Shown here piece by piece: positions 1 to 9,060 of a stretch of DNA of 64,000 nt. Position numbers and translations under genes: made by a program. Each line of letters starts with the position of its first letter. The stretch's first letter is position 1. The notes under the pieces are model-generated. The model ran no database searches and was not told the DNA's origin. It saw nothing but the letters and a program-made list of their open reading frames with translations. Origin of the DNA: Trichomonas vaginalis G3 (lineage: Eukaryota > Parabasalia > Trichomonadida > Trichomonadidae); NCBI RefSeq assembly GCF_026262505.1, contig NC_067205.1, positions 13,764,001 through 13,828,000 on the forward strand, given 5' to 3'.

Positions 1-269
1 CCAATTTCTTTATCTACAATAAATTGACCTTCCATTTTATACGTAATGAATGTATTGTAAAGGTCCAACATATTTTCACCAGGAGGTGAGAGATTGAATG
101 TTACCCATGTGTTATCTTTAGCAGTTCCAGGTTGTGATGGAATCTTTGCGTCAGAATATTTTCTATTAGTGTCACCAATTTGAACTGCATTGTCTATGAT
201 ATCGAAATATGAGCGAATCTGATGAATATGCTCTGCTGGAGTAAATTCGTTTAGCTGTTCGTTCTGCAT
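1..269 (-). CDS. Major capsid protein, N-terminal part (cut by window edge)
   Basis: First ~89 codons of the Maverick major capsid protein, running off the left edge. It starts MQNEQLNEFTPAEHIHQIRS and matches the start of the longer copy at 47910 almost residue for residue. In this family the protein is a double jelly-roll that forms the hexons of the icosahedral shell. It is divergent from the 142-residue gene region and preceded by an AT-rich ATTTTTATCTGAAG leader. The family call rests on position and on the neighbouring packaging genes. Confidence 0.75.
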   Translation of the reverse strand, partial: MQNEQLNEFTPAEHIHQIRSYFDIIDNAVQIGDTNRKYSDAKIPSQPGTAKDNTWVTFNLSPPGENMLDLYNTFITYKMEGQFIVDKEI

Positions 270-296
270 GTATTTACTTCAGATAAAAATATCTAT

Positions 297-725
297 TTAC
301 TTCATTATTCTCACTCTTCTTCTTGGCATTCGTGGTGGAAGTTGTTTCTTGACATTTTCAATGAACTGTACATTCTCTTTTGTCTCAACTTCTTTCACTG
401 GCGGGTCAGGATTCTTTGACTCGGTTTGTTTTTCAATGAAATTCACGAACTTTGCAATAAGCTCTTGGTTCGTTATTGAAAGTACATCTGGCTTCTTTTC
501 TTCTGGTTCTATTGACTTTTCAGTTTGAACAGAAGGTTTTATATGGGCTTCGCCCTCGGTGCCATGCACCTTAATGCTGTCGCTCTCTGCATTTGCTAAT
601 GGTACCTTTCTTTTTCTTACGTATATTTTACCATCTTTACTCTGACTTACGTAATAGAAAGGATGTTGTATTCCTCTTGCGTCATTTAATATAATAGACT
701 CTCGCTCTGATTTTGACAAGCTCAT
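297..725 (-). CDS. Conserved Maverick protein, 142 residues, basic C-terminus
   Basis: Small protein found in both Maverick copies (the other is at 47938-48366). Residues ~30-42 are basic (VRKRKV); the middle is acidic and low complexity; the last 20 residues are proline/arginine rich, ending PRMPRRRVRIMK. I do not recognise a family. Its place between the major capsid gene and a penton-like gene suggests a virion or nucleoprotein role, by inference only. A 26-nt twin-hairpin sequence sits inside it in frame at 545-570, coding for HGTEGEA. Confidence 0.6.
   Translation of the reverse strand: MSLSKSERESIILNDARGIQHPFYYVSQSKDGKIYVRKRKVPLANAESDSIKVHGTEGEAHIKPSVQTEKSIEPEEKKPDVLSITNQELIAKFVNFIEKQTESKNPDPPVKEVETKENVQFIENVKKQLPPRMPRRRVRIMK
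545..570 (-). repeat. 26-nt twin-hairpin micro-element, copy a
   Basis: On the + strand: GGGC-TTC-GCCC (545-555), spacer TC, then GGTGC-CAT-GCACC (558-570). Two perfect GC-rich hairpins with 3-nt loops stand in an AT-rich gene. The same 11+2+13 layout recurs at 6270 and 17158 and, in the opposite order along the coding strand, at 48425. E2 carries the equivalent at 48186-48211. Confidence 0.8.
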
Positions 726-770
726 TTTACATCGGTTAAAGTTTTAAGTTAGATTTTTATCCGCAGTCAA

Positions 771-1022
771 ATGACTCAGACAATAGATGTTGAAGCATTG
801 AAGAAAGAAATTCGTGAGCAAATTTTATCCGAACTGAAGGAACAAAAACAAGAACAAAAGCCAGAGAGACCAAAGAGAAAACTTAGTGAAAAACAACTTG
901 CTGCATTAGCTGCTGGAAGACAAAAGAACCCACTGCTGGCGAAAAAGCTAGAGAAGAAGCTGAAGCAAAAGCTAAAGAAGCTGAAGCAAAGAAAGAGTAA
1001 ATGGTTATTTTTATCGAATTAA
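771..1022 (+). CDS. Small charged Lys/Glu/Gln-rich Maverick protein
   Basis: An 83-residue, highly charged protein, start MTQTIDVEALKKEIREQ, with a central KPERPKRKLSEKQLAALAAG segment and a lysine-rich tail. Predicted largely helical, possibly coiled coil in the first 30 residues. E2 has the same gene at 48412-48666, where nine extra codons follow residue 4 and the C-terminal residues differ. No family recognised; a DNA-condensing or scaffold role is plausible from charge alone. The start is chosen because it is the shared ATG in both copies, 45 bases from the divergent 142-residue gene. Confidence 0.55.
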   Translation: MTQTIDVEALKKEIREQILSELKEQKQEQKPERPKRKLSEKQLAALAAGRQKNPLLAKKLEKKLKQKLKKLKQRKSKWLFLSN

Positions 1023-1873
1023 ATGTATAGACAAATACCTTTATCTGTTGCGTTCAGTAGTGAAAACCCTGACGTCAAAATAAAGGAACAGAGTAACGTT
1101 TAAGTTTCCAACAGACTGGATTGTGAACATAAATGAAGAGAAGTACATTGGCATAACATCTATGTATATAACACGTGCTTTCAGAAAGGTTGACTTTATA
1201 CTTCAAGTCGAGATAGAAAATGACGAACAGTCTTTAAGCGCCCAAAACATTCACATATACAAATACTTTAAAGACGATACAACATTGCAACAATGTATGA
1301 TTTCATTTAATGAGATGTTCGAGAAAAAGTTCAACATTGAAGTACAAACTTTACAGCCTTTACGTGAGTTTCTTGCACAACTGAAAGAAGAAGGTAGTCA
1401 GCCACAACTTATAGACTTTCATTATGAATTTAATGAAAATGAAGATGGAACACATGACTGTCAATTCATTGTATTCTCACCATTCAATGAAGTCGCTAAA
1501 GAGAAAGAAAATCCATTACGTATAAGATTTCAAATCTCTGAACCAAGTGATGATTTCAAAAATGTTTTCAATTATGATGCAATGCTTCCGAGGAAAAATG
1601 AATTTTCAAAGATTGTAACAGGCATTTGGGATAGAAAACAAGCAATATTATATTCAAACTTAAGTAAGGGCGTTGAAAATGAGTTCATTGGTCATACGAG
1701 AACTACACCACTTCCAAACCCTAAATATTAAATTAACTGGCTTCAATCGTGAGTTTTGGATAGACATGTTCTCCACTCATGACCATAACTGCCCAGTGTT
1801 CTTACCTCCAGACCATAAGGACTGTCTCTACATTGAAGCACAACTCTTAAATTCTACAATTGCTGTATTGTAA
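1023..1873 (+). pseudogene. Penton-like minor capsid candidate A
   Basis: Beta-rich protein directly downstream of the small charged gene; the intact-looking counterpart at 48691-49548 has 285 residues. The C-terminal third reads GIWDRKQAILYS ... LTGFNREFWIDMYSTHDH ... LPPDGKDCLYIEAQLL. The same pattern (GIW-x-R, then LPxDGKDxLxIE) recurs in candidate C at 16167-17047 and more weakly in candidate B at 13255-14010, so I read them as paralogues. In Polintons the minor capsid (penton) protein is a single jelly-roll at the vertices. The penton assignment is inference from fold-like pattern and neighbourhood. This copy looks broken; the start ATG is the one conserved with E2. Confidence 0.55.
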
Positions 1874-1922
1874 AATCTACGCTAGTTTTATTTTTTCTGA
1901 AAATTTTATTTGAGTGAAAGGC

Positions 1923-2488
1923 ATGGAAGGTGAAGGACATTGGCAAACACTCGAACATGACAATGACTATGAAATCTTTTCAGAGTACCCTTATCCAATT
2001 AGACGTATAAGCAATAAAAGAGTTGTTAGTGAGTTTGACCAAGGAGATGGTTATATTTGTGTAAATTTAAACAAACACAAGCTGATGAAACATAGAATAG
2101 TTGCAGAAACTTTCATTCCGAACCCTGAAGGACTTCGTGAAGTAGACCATATAAACAGAGACAGAGGAGACTTTCATATCTCGAACTTAAGATGGACGAC
2201 AAGAAGAGAAAAATGAGAAATATTTCTGGTTCAAATGGCTATTGGTTTGACATTGTTGACTCTCTTCCTGAAGACGCTGTTGAAATTATACAATACTCAT
2301 ATCACACGTTAGAGAACTACTACTATGTCCCAAGTGAAGATGCCTTTTACTATTTCATGGGAACTCAATACAGACGAATGAATGTCTTAAGACAGTATAA
2401 CAAAGATTATATAAACATTACAGATGTAGAAGGAAGAAGAACAAAGCTGTCTATTGCAAAGTTTAAGAGAGACAATGGTTATACATAA
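1923..2488 (+). pseudogene. HNH homing-type endonuclease insertion, E1 only
   Basis: Two adjoining reading frames. The first carries a NUMOD4/HNH_3-type endonuclease domain: YPIRRISNKRVVSE, then HRIVAETFIPNP, then the metal-binding VDHINRDRGDFHISNLRW with the expected DH...N...NLRW spacing. The second frame has a tyrosine-rich C-terminal region of the sort that follows HNH domains in trichomonad and viral homing endonucleases. Such enzymes nick DNA at a target and drive their own copying. The gene sits between penton-like A and the polymerase in E1, and E2 has nothing here: both copies read CTACGCTAG before it and ATGACCTCATTGCTGAC after it. It looks broken. Confidence 0.75.
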
Positions 2489-5400
2489 ATGAAAAAATAT
2501 ATGACCTCATTATTTTTATCACGAATGACCTCATTGCTGACAAAAATAAATGACCTCAGAACTTCAACTTACGAATAAAGCTTGTTTTAGTCGTTATTGA
2601 GAAGTTAAACTTCTCTTCAAATGCAGGTGTAGCAGACTTACATAAGTCAAATCCAATCTCTTTACCGTCATAAAGTGCTTTGTAAAGTTTCATTAAACTG
2701 AACTCAGAGTCTTTGTCATATGTTCCAACAGGTATGTGAATGTTCTTATCTTCATTGTAATAGCATTGTATAGCTTCAGGAAACATTTCATTAGCTGTTA
2801 AAGCAAGGACGTCTTGTTTGACACCTTTACAACGTGCATGAAATGCAACTTCATTTAAATCATTCGTGAGTAAGTCTATGTAGGTCTTCTTTCCACAAAA
2901 TATTGACTTGTATGCTAAACTTTGTTTTCCAGGTGTTATTTCTGCGAAGTCAGAATGAAACTGACCAATGTTTTTCCAATAAGTTCTCTACCGTATCTCT
3001 TCTTAAACTCTGCTGCAAGCTTTGGTATGTCTTCATTGAAAATATGCATGCTATCACAGTCCTGGTAAAATATTTGAAGTCCCATATCTTCTGCAGTACA
3101 GAATACTTCTTCATTATTCTCTTCGACATAGACAGAATATTAACACCAAGTGGACAGAAGTTAAAGTGTCTGCAAATGCTTTTCGTTAGCTTGAAAATAG
3201 TTTTATCGAACCATCCAAACCTTCGAACTTCACTATATGGTTGTAGTTTCTGATGGCATATCTTATAGCATCTTTGTCATTTACTATGGTTATTTTTGAC
3301 TCAATAGGAGATAGAATAGTTTTGCCATAAATACTGTTCAGAATGAGCTTTATATTTTCTTGCAAAGGATTTCCTTCTTTCTTATACTTTAACCTTAACT
3401 CAAACAACTTCTTTACTTCATCTCTTATTCTAATATCTCTGTTTCCATCGTAATAGTATCCTTGCAACACTTCACATTTGACACCTTGATATTTTATGAG
3501 GTCTTGTAATGTTATATGGTCAACATACATTAAACAGCAAGTGTTTGAACTTCTGGGAACGTTAAGTTCTGGATTTAGTTCAGGGTCACAAACTATTAAA
3601 GGAAAGTGTCTATGTATTCCAATCTCTGTTATCTTAATGAGAACAAAGAAGCCAGACATAAACTTTTCACCAATGGGTTCCTTTTGGTCGTCATCGAATA
3701 AATGTCTCATGAGATACTCTGTGCTTAACATTTCTTTCTTCATAACCTTTGGAATCCTTCTAAAGTATAAAGTCTTGCTATAGCTGATGGATATAATGAA
3801 ACAGCGTCGAAATCAGCAATGAGTTTCTCTTTACTCTTTTGTTTAATGTTATCTGACAACATACATCTTCCACCTTGAATACAGCGTGAAATAAATTCTC
3901 TTGGTTTATTTGAGAGGTCATATAAATTTCCATTCGGGAAGTACACTCTGTTCTCAAATAATTTGTTAGCAATTGAACAAATACTAACGTAGTCATAAAC
4001 GTTTAAATCAAATTCTTTCAATATGTCATTGCGGAACTTAACAAAACCTTCTCTTAAAATTCTTACATCTTGTTTGCAATAAAATGTGCTATACTTTTCT
4101 AAGTCGAAGTGGTTTTCATCTATTCTGCAACCTTTGATGGAATCTATGTTTTTCATGAATGTATCGCATCCGGATAAACTTACATGCTTCAGAAATGACA
4201 CCAGTTCTGTTGTCATTTGCTAACAAAACACTGCTGTAGTAGTTGTATGGAAATACTTCTTTCGGTCCTGTTTGTAAGTTAAACATAGCAGGAAATAGTT
4301 TAAGCTTCTTATTTATAACACTGTAAGAGTCTTTTATAATAATTGCCCTTCCTTTATATAAGCCAGTTATTTGCATTGTTCGTGAACCTTTAATGATGGG
4401 AGTTCCTTTCACTTCTGTCATGTGTCTTAAGATGAAGTTTATATCATAACTGAGGTTATGGAAATATATTAAACTCTTGTCAGGAAGTCGCTCCAAAAAT
4501 TCTGTTGCACAGTTCTGACCCCAAATGCTTTCACTCACTGAACCATCTTCACTGTCATAACATATGTTAAAAGCTTTATGAAAGCCATCGGTACTGCACT
4601 CAAAGTCAGCAAAGAAAACGTGCTCAGGAATGAACTTGCATTTATTTATTTACTTCTTTTGACTCGGCTTTCTTCTTCAGTTGTACACAATACTTTGGAG
4701 CATATGTCAAATCTTTAAATGGTGCAAGGTTCTGTTTATATAAGTCAGTCGTATATGTGAAAAGTTCTCCATAAGAAATAGGTTCGAAATATTTGCACTC
4801 CCACAATGTTTTCATAACATCCCATAACGGTGTTGTTCTATCATAACGAACTACATTTTATCTCTCTCTTTGTATAAATCTTCATCTGTTTCTCAATGTT
4901 CATTCCACCACACTCCTTCAAGATTTCTATATTTCGATGAAATATGTTGTCATTGGTAATCTTTCGTTTAGCATGTAGTGGTCTTCAACAAGAAGTAAGT
5001 CAATAGTTCGAACAGTTTCACATTCTTTTGGTATATATCTCTTTATTTCATTATGTCTTGAGTCATTGAAATAACCAATGGTAACATTAAATGCTATACC
5101 TGTTGCGTCAGAAATTTCTTGTACTTTACTTTGAGGAAAGTCTCTAACACGAATGACTTCTCTCATGTGGTCAATAGTTTCTTCATTTACTCCAGCCTGA
5201 ATGCAAGCATAAACGAAACAATTGTCTTCTGTCATAAGTGTTGCAGTTCTTTTGTTCAGTTCATTGAAGATTTGGTAGCGTTCAAGATTTATAGGTAATG
5301 TGCAAAGATACTTCCAGAACTGACCGCTTCTCTTCTTATAAAACTTCTTTTCACCATTATCTTTCCAAAAGCTTTCTATAAGTGCTGGGTTTCCTGTTTG

Positions 5401-6014
5401 CTTAAGAGCTTCCAAAATGGCTTTCTGGTCATTTGTCAGTGTGCTTTCATCTCTATATGGTCTCTTTTTTGGTTTGCCTTTCTTTACATCTGACATCGTT
5501 AAGCCTTCATATTCTGTTAAATCATACATCTTTATTTCAGTAAGATTCTTTATGTTTGTCAAGAAGAAGTCATAGTGCATTTCAACAATACCTGCAGCAT
5601 TTGCTTCTATCTCTGATATAAAGTTCTCCTTCAAGAGCTGATGTAGTAATGTTCCAATATTATTGAGGTTTAACGTAGAACATTCATACTTTCCACCAAG
5701 TTTATAACATACCATCCATCTTGTTGGAGTTTATTTTAATTTTCTCTAAGAGTCTCATGAAAACCTTACCGAAATGTTTGTGTAAGTAGTCTCTGTTTGG
5801 TTCATCTAAAGCTTCGATGTTAAAGTCAATGAGTCTATTGCCTGACTTCACATTTCTCTTCCTATTCTCTTCATCTTTCTTTAACCATCTCTCACCTTCT
5901 TTTGGTTTGTCGTCAATGGAACGAATGACATCATTAGCTTTGCGAACTTGTTCTATAGCACTTTTAAACATCTCTCTTCTCTGTTGTTTCAGTGTGTTGT
6001 CTCTCTTTCGTGTT

Positions 6015-6215
6015 TCACCAACGTTTGCATTTGTTATGTCAAACATTTCTCTTCTTACTTCATGAGGTACAGCTCTTCTTGTTTCACCAACGTTTGGGTT
6101 CGTAAGTTCAAACATCTCTTGACGAACGTCATGAGAAAGAGCAGCTTTAAGAGAGTATGACCAACGTTCGCATTTGTTATGTCAAACATTTCTCTTCTTA
6201 CTTCATGAGGTACTG
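6015..6215 (-). repeat. Tandem peptide repeat in polymerase N-terminus
   Basis: Three diverged copies of a ~55-66 nt unit encoding roughly HEVRREMFDITNANVGET-R-. The + strand hallmark is CACCAACGTTTG followed by TTATGTCAAACAT. E2 has the same array at about 53085-53275. Function unknown; copy boundaries are approximate. Confidence 0.7.
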
Positions 6216-6269
6216 AACGTCTATGATATAAGTCAATAGTAACGTCATTTAAAGGAAATGCTCTTGCAT

Positions 6270-6295
6270 GGACTTCGTCCTCGCCGCGTTGCGGC
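6270..6295 (-). repeat. 26-nt twin-hairpin micro-element, copy b
   Basis: GGAC-TTC-GTCC (6270-6280), spacer TC, then GCCGC-GTT-GCGGC (6283-6295). Same architecture and same reading phase as copy a; the host polymerase reads PQRGEDEV through it. The identical sequence is in E2 at 53330-53355, so this insertion predates the split of the two copies. Confidence 0.85.
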
Positions 6296-6552
6296 TTTAT
6301 GAACTCATGAATTCTATCATAACTTATTGCACCATTATAGTCATTGAGGATGTCAGCGAGTGCTTTTTTGTTTGTTGCGTAATGCTTTGCAACATCTATA
6401 TTAGCTTCTGTAAGAAGTTGTTTTATTTCCGAGTGTTCTAACTTAGACAACTTCCGATACATCTTTAGTAGGAAATAAAAAAATATTTTTTGAAAAAATT
6501 AGATTAGATTTTTTTAAGTTATTTTTCAAAATAATTTAATATTTTTATTTTA

Positions 6553-7026
6553 ATGAAACACATGCAAGATTGCAAGTTCTTTTCATACAATGCTCTCGCT
6601 ACTGCCATCAAGAATGAGTTCAATGGTGCTGCAAACGTTAATGTTATCTTTAACAAGAAGTTTGTGAAAGAATCTAAGTTTGGTCAGTATGTCAGACCAT
6701 TAGCTATCGTCATTGACCGCAAACGTTATACTTCACAAGAGTTAGCAGTAGTTTTGAAACAAAAGAGTTTCTTCGTGAATGTCAAAGATACTCATTATAC
6801 TGTCATAAAGAACTCTAACATTGACTTCTTCAGTATTGCTTTAAATCTTTCCGAACAGAAAGAATATAAGAAGGGTGAAACATCTGTGAAATATTATCCT
6901 TCATCTCTGAAGACAATAACGAACAAAGATGTTATACAGAAATTCTTACCAAAGGTTGAAGAAGCTTCTATTGACATTGACGAAGGAAGTGAAATGGTTG
7001 AAGAAATAGACCCTGAAGCTATTTAA
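6553..7026 (+). CDS. Conserved Maverick protein, 157 residues
   Basis: Starts MKHMQDCKFFSYNALATAIK, has a basic middle (IDRKRYTSQELAVVLKQKS) that could form a helix-turn-helix, and an acidic tail (DIDEGSEMVEEIDPEAI). E2 keeps the same gene at 53611-54082. No family recognised. It is divergent from the polymerase with a 90-bp AT-rich gap and convergent with the KilA-N gene at 7129. A DNA-binding or replication accessory role is a guess from the position next to the polymerase. Confidence 0.6.
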   Translation: MKHMQDCKFFSYNALATAIKNEFNGAANVNVIFNKKFVKESKFGQYVRPLAIVIDRKRYTSQELAVVLKQKSFFVNVKDTHYTVIKNSNIDFFSIALNLSEQKEYKKGETSVKYYPSSLKTITNKDVIQKFLPKVEEASIDIDEGSEMVEEIDPEAI

Positions 7027-7056
7027 GCAAAAATATATTTTTGTATAAAATTCCAA

Positions 7057-7086
7057 ACAGTCAGTCAGTCGTCATTGACTGACTGT
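7057..7086. other. Perfect 11-bp stem-loop between convergent genes
   Basis: ACAGTCAGTCA (7057-7067) pairs with TGACTGACTGT (7076-7086) across an 8-nt loop. It lies midway between the ends of the 157-residue gene and the KilA-N gene, so it may mark 3' ends. E2 lacks it and has a small reading frame in this gap. A related GACTGACTGACTG run lies at 14231, again between convergent genes. Confidence 0.7.
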
Positions 7087-7128
7087 AAAAAATAATTTCA
7101 AAGCATTGAACAAAAAAATTATTTTTGT

Positions 7129-7956
7129 TTATTCTTCCTCTTTGAAGTTATCGAAATATTCTGTTATTTTTTCCTTCAGTAATGGTAAGTCTTCTTTGAA
7201 TGTAAGTATTGTGCAACCTTTGATGTCATAGTGTGTTTGAGGAAGTGTGTCTTGAACTATTTGTTTAACACATTCATTCGGTGTCATTGAAATCGGTAAG
7301 TTTTCACGATAGAACCGGTTTCTGTCAGATTTATATATTTTAGCGAGGTCATAAAAGCTCTTGTTGTTTCTTCTCACTAAATGCAACATAACCATATCTC
7401 TGTCTTCTTCTTTCTCCAACTCTTCAGTATATATCATATACTTATAACTCTTTTCCTTTCCTTTTGGTACTGAACGCGGTATTCTTTTCTGTATGCTTTT
7501 GTCTTTGGATTCAATGACTTCATCTTTTGCTTGAAGTTTCTTTTCCATCTCTCCACGTTCTGCTTTATATAGTTCATCTAACATCATGAAAATATAACAA
7601 GCATAACGAGGTGAAGCCCACATTGCTACAGCGTTTACTAAAAGTCTATGAACATAATAACCTTTCAAACCAGGAGCCAAATTCTTGCGATTTTCGTACG
7701 GAATCTCTTCTCTCGGTTTTCCGAGGGAAGCAATCATATGAGGAAATTCTTCTAAAAGTTCTTTTGTCTGTTGGTTTTCAAACCAATGATATGCTTGCTT
7801 TGTAGAACGAAGAGCATTCATTATACTTTGCATTTGATACATGTCATCTTTGACTGAACGAATGAGTCTCAATTGTTTGTTATACTGTATGTATTCATAT
7901 TCTTCATTAATGGCTTCATGAACGATAGCAGTTGTTGTGTTCTCTGATGTTGACAT
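7129..7956 (-). CDS. KilA-N domain protein with DUF3627-like C-terminus
   Basis: About 275 residues from ATG 7956 (MSTSENTTTAIVHEAINEEY). The KilA-N hallmark LLVNAVAMWASPRYACYIF lies near residues 120-140. A lysine-rich coiled coil (EKKLQAKDEVIESKDKSIQK) follows, then YKYMIYTEEL ... MVMLHLVRRNNKSFYDLAKI, which resembles the DUF3627 region found after KilA-N in viral and trichomonad proteins. KilA-N domains bind DNA in large DNA viruses and phages. E2 has a homologue at 54371-55195 that differs most between residues ~70 and 110. The start is the ATG after the shared leader; an upstream ATG is followed at once by a stop. Confidence 0.8.
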   Translation of the reverse strand: MSTSENTTTAIVHEAINEEYEYIQYNKQLRLIRSVKDDMYQMQSIMNALRSTKQAYHWFENQQTKELLEEFPHMIASLGKPREEIPYENRKNLAPGLKGYYVHRLLVNAVAMWASPRYACYIFMMLDELYKAERGEMEKKLQAKDEVIESKDKSIQKRIPRSVPKGKEKSYKYMIYTEELEKEEDRDMVMLHLVRRNNKSFYDLAKIYKSDRNRFYRENLPISMTPNECVKQIVQDTLPQTHYDIKGCTILTFKEDLPLLKEKITEYFDNFKEEE

Positions 7957-7980
7957 TACTGTCTTTACATACAAAATAAA
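7957..7980 (-). promoter_or_regulatory. Shared leader with AUG-stop upstream codon pair
   Basis: On the minus strand, TATTTTGTATGTAAAGACAG directly precedes the start codon. The same leader precedes the genes starting at 8866, 55195 and 57038. In all four it contains ATGTAA 8-13 bases before the real ATG. It may be a promoter element, a minimal upstream ORF, or both. Confidence 0.5.
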
Positions 7981-8070
7981 AAATTCGAAAAAATAAAAAC
8001 TAACTTTATTTTTCTAACTAATGAAATTCATTATTTTTGTGCTGAATTCAATAAAAATATATTTTAGGAT

Positions 8071-8113
8071 AGATGGTTAGATCTAACCCGATATCTAACC
8101 TCTTTTCTACCCC
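8071..8113 (+). repeat. 12-bp iteron array, left side of cassette in E1
   Basis: A palindrome GGTTAGATCTAACC followed by 12-bp units TCTAACCCGATA (8082), TCTAACCTCTTT (8094) and TCTACCCC (8106). The same arrangement occurs inverted at 8942 and in the terminal repeat at 17804, always with the E1-type CCGAT core. Confidence 0.75.
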
Positions 8114-8203
8114 AGTTATTTTATAAACGTTTCACATGATATACGTTATGAATTCGTGAAATTTTGTGAAAACTCAACGGTTTGACACATGCCATATGCC
8201 ATT

Positions 8204-8866
8204 TTACTCACAATATTTTTGTACAAAACGACCCCAAACTTTTAACTTCTTTTCTGCAGCTTCTAATGCTATCTTAGCGAGTTCATATTCTCTAAATTCT
8301 CTCTTTAAATCTTCTTGTTCCCATTGGTCTAGTTCGTATGGAGAATCTCTATAACCATAACATATCTCACGTTCATGTTCTAATTGTTTTTCGCGCATTT
8401 TTCTAACTTCTTGTTCGAATAAAGGTTTAGCATTCTCTACTGTATCTTCAAGTTCTTCTTCATCTAACTTCTCATGAACTTTCTTGTCTATGGAGTCCAT
8501 AATTTTTCCAACTGCTATGCAATATTTTGGAGAAGCCCACATTGCTATATAGTTTATAAGTCTTGGGTCTACATACGTTCCTCTAACCTGTTTGATTTCA
8601 TCAGGAATTCCTGCATGAATTTTGTATAAAAAGCAACCGCCGGAATTCAGACTGTTGCTATATTCTTCACAAAATGCCTTATAATACTCTTCCCAGGACT
8701 TATTTTCCAACAACTTTCTAAAGTCTTTCCTAAACTGCTGACACATATTTGTTGCATTAATGTAACCATCCTTGTCTCTACGTAAGACTTCAATACCGTT
8801 ATAAGTGCCTTTTGTGAATGTTTCGCCATTAGATTTGTTCGTGAATGTTTTTGCTTCGACTGACAT
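8204..8866 (-). CDS. KilA-N domain protein (cassette gene of E1)
   Basis: About 220 residues from ATG 8866 (MSVEAKTFTNKSNGE). It begins with a clear KilA-N domain: GIEVLRRDKDGYINATNMC, then VDPRLINYIAMWASPKYCIAV. A charged helical C-terminus follows (LDEEELEDTVENAKPLF ... LEHEREICYGYRD). Predicted DNA-binding regulator. It lies between two inverted iteron arrays (8071-8113 and 8942-8985). In E2 the matching slot holds an unrelated 312-residue gene. A short stretch matching the final codons of that other gene (YHVKRL) survives at about 8121-8150, so this gene probably replaced it. It shares the leader seen before the KilA-N gene at 7956. Confidence 0.8.
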   Translation of the reverse strand: MSVEAKTFTNKSNGETFTKGTYNGIEVLRRDKDGYINATNMCQQFRKDFRKLLENKSWEEYYKAFCEEYSNSLNSGGCFLYKIHAGIPDEIKQVRGTYVDPRLINYIAMWASPKYCIAVGKIMDSIDKKVHEKLDEEELEDTVENAKPLFEQEVRKMREKQLEHEREICYGYRDSPYELDQWEQEDLKREFREYELAKIALEAAEKKLKVWGRFVQKYCE

Positions 8867-8941
8867 TACTGTCTTTACATACAAAATAAAAATAAAACCA
8901 GCGTTATTTTTTTCTATCTTAAGGAAATTCATGAAAATTCA

Positions 8942-8985
8942 TGAGGGTAGATATCGGGTTAGATATCGGGTTAGATCTAACCTTT
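8942..8985 (-). repeat. 12-bp iteron array, right side of cassette in E1
   Basis: Read on the minus strand: GGTTAGATCTAACC with TCTAACCCGATA twice and then TCTACCC. It is the inverted partner of the array at 8071. Together they bracket the KilA-N cassette gene. Confidence 0.75.
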
Positions 8986-9060
8986 TCAAAGAAAATATAT
9001 TTCTGCAGTTCATCCGCTACTTTATTAACTAATTAACTTCAGACATAAAATATATTTAGT

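Larger units (their letters stand above)
2556..6462 (-). pseudogene. Maverick family B DNA polymerase (protein-primed type), broken
   Basis: Occupies about 3.9 kb. Seen from N to C terminus: a repeat-rich N-terminal part (peptide unit HEVRREMFDITNANVGET), a region with EDNCFVYACIQAG ... LLLVEDHYML that looks like a small papain/OTU-like fold, the 3'-5' exonuclease motifs (NLSYDINFIL; FYCKQDVRIL), then polymerase motif A (DFDAVSLYPSAIARL) and motif B (KLILNSIYGK). In Polintons this enzyme replicates the element, probably with a terminal protein. The reading frame is in several pieces, so the gene looks dead. The start ATG at 6462 is conserved with E2. A twin hairpin lies inside at 6270. Confidence 0.9.
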
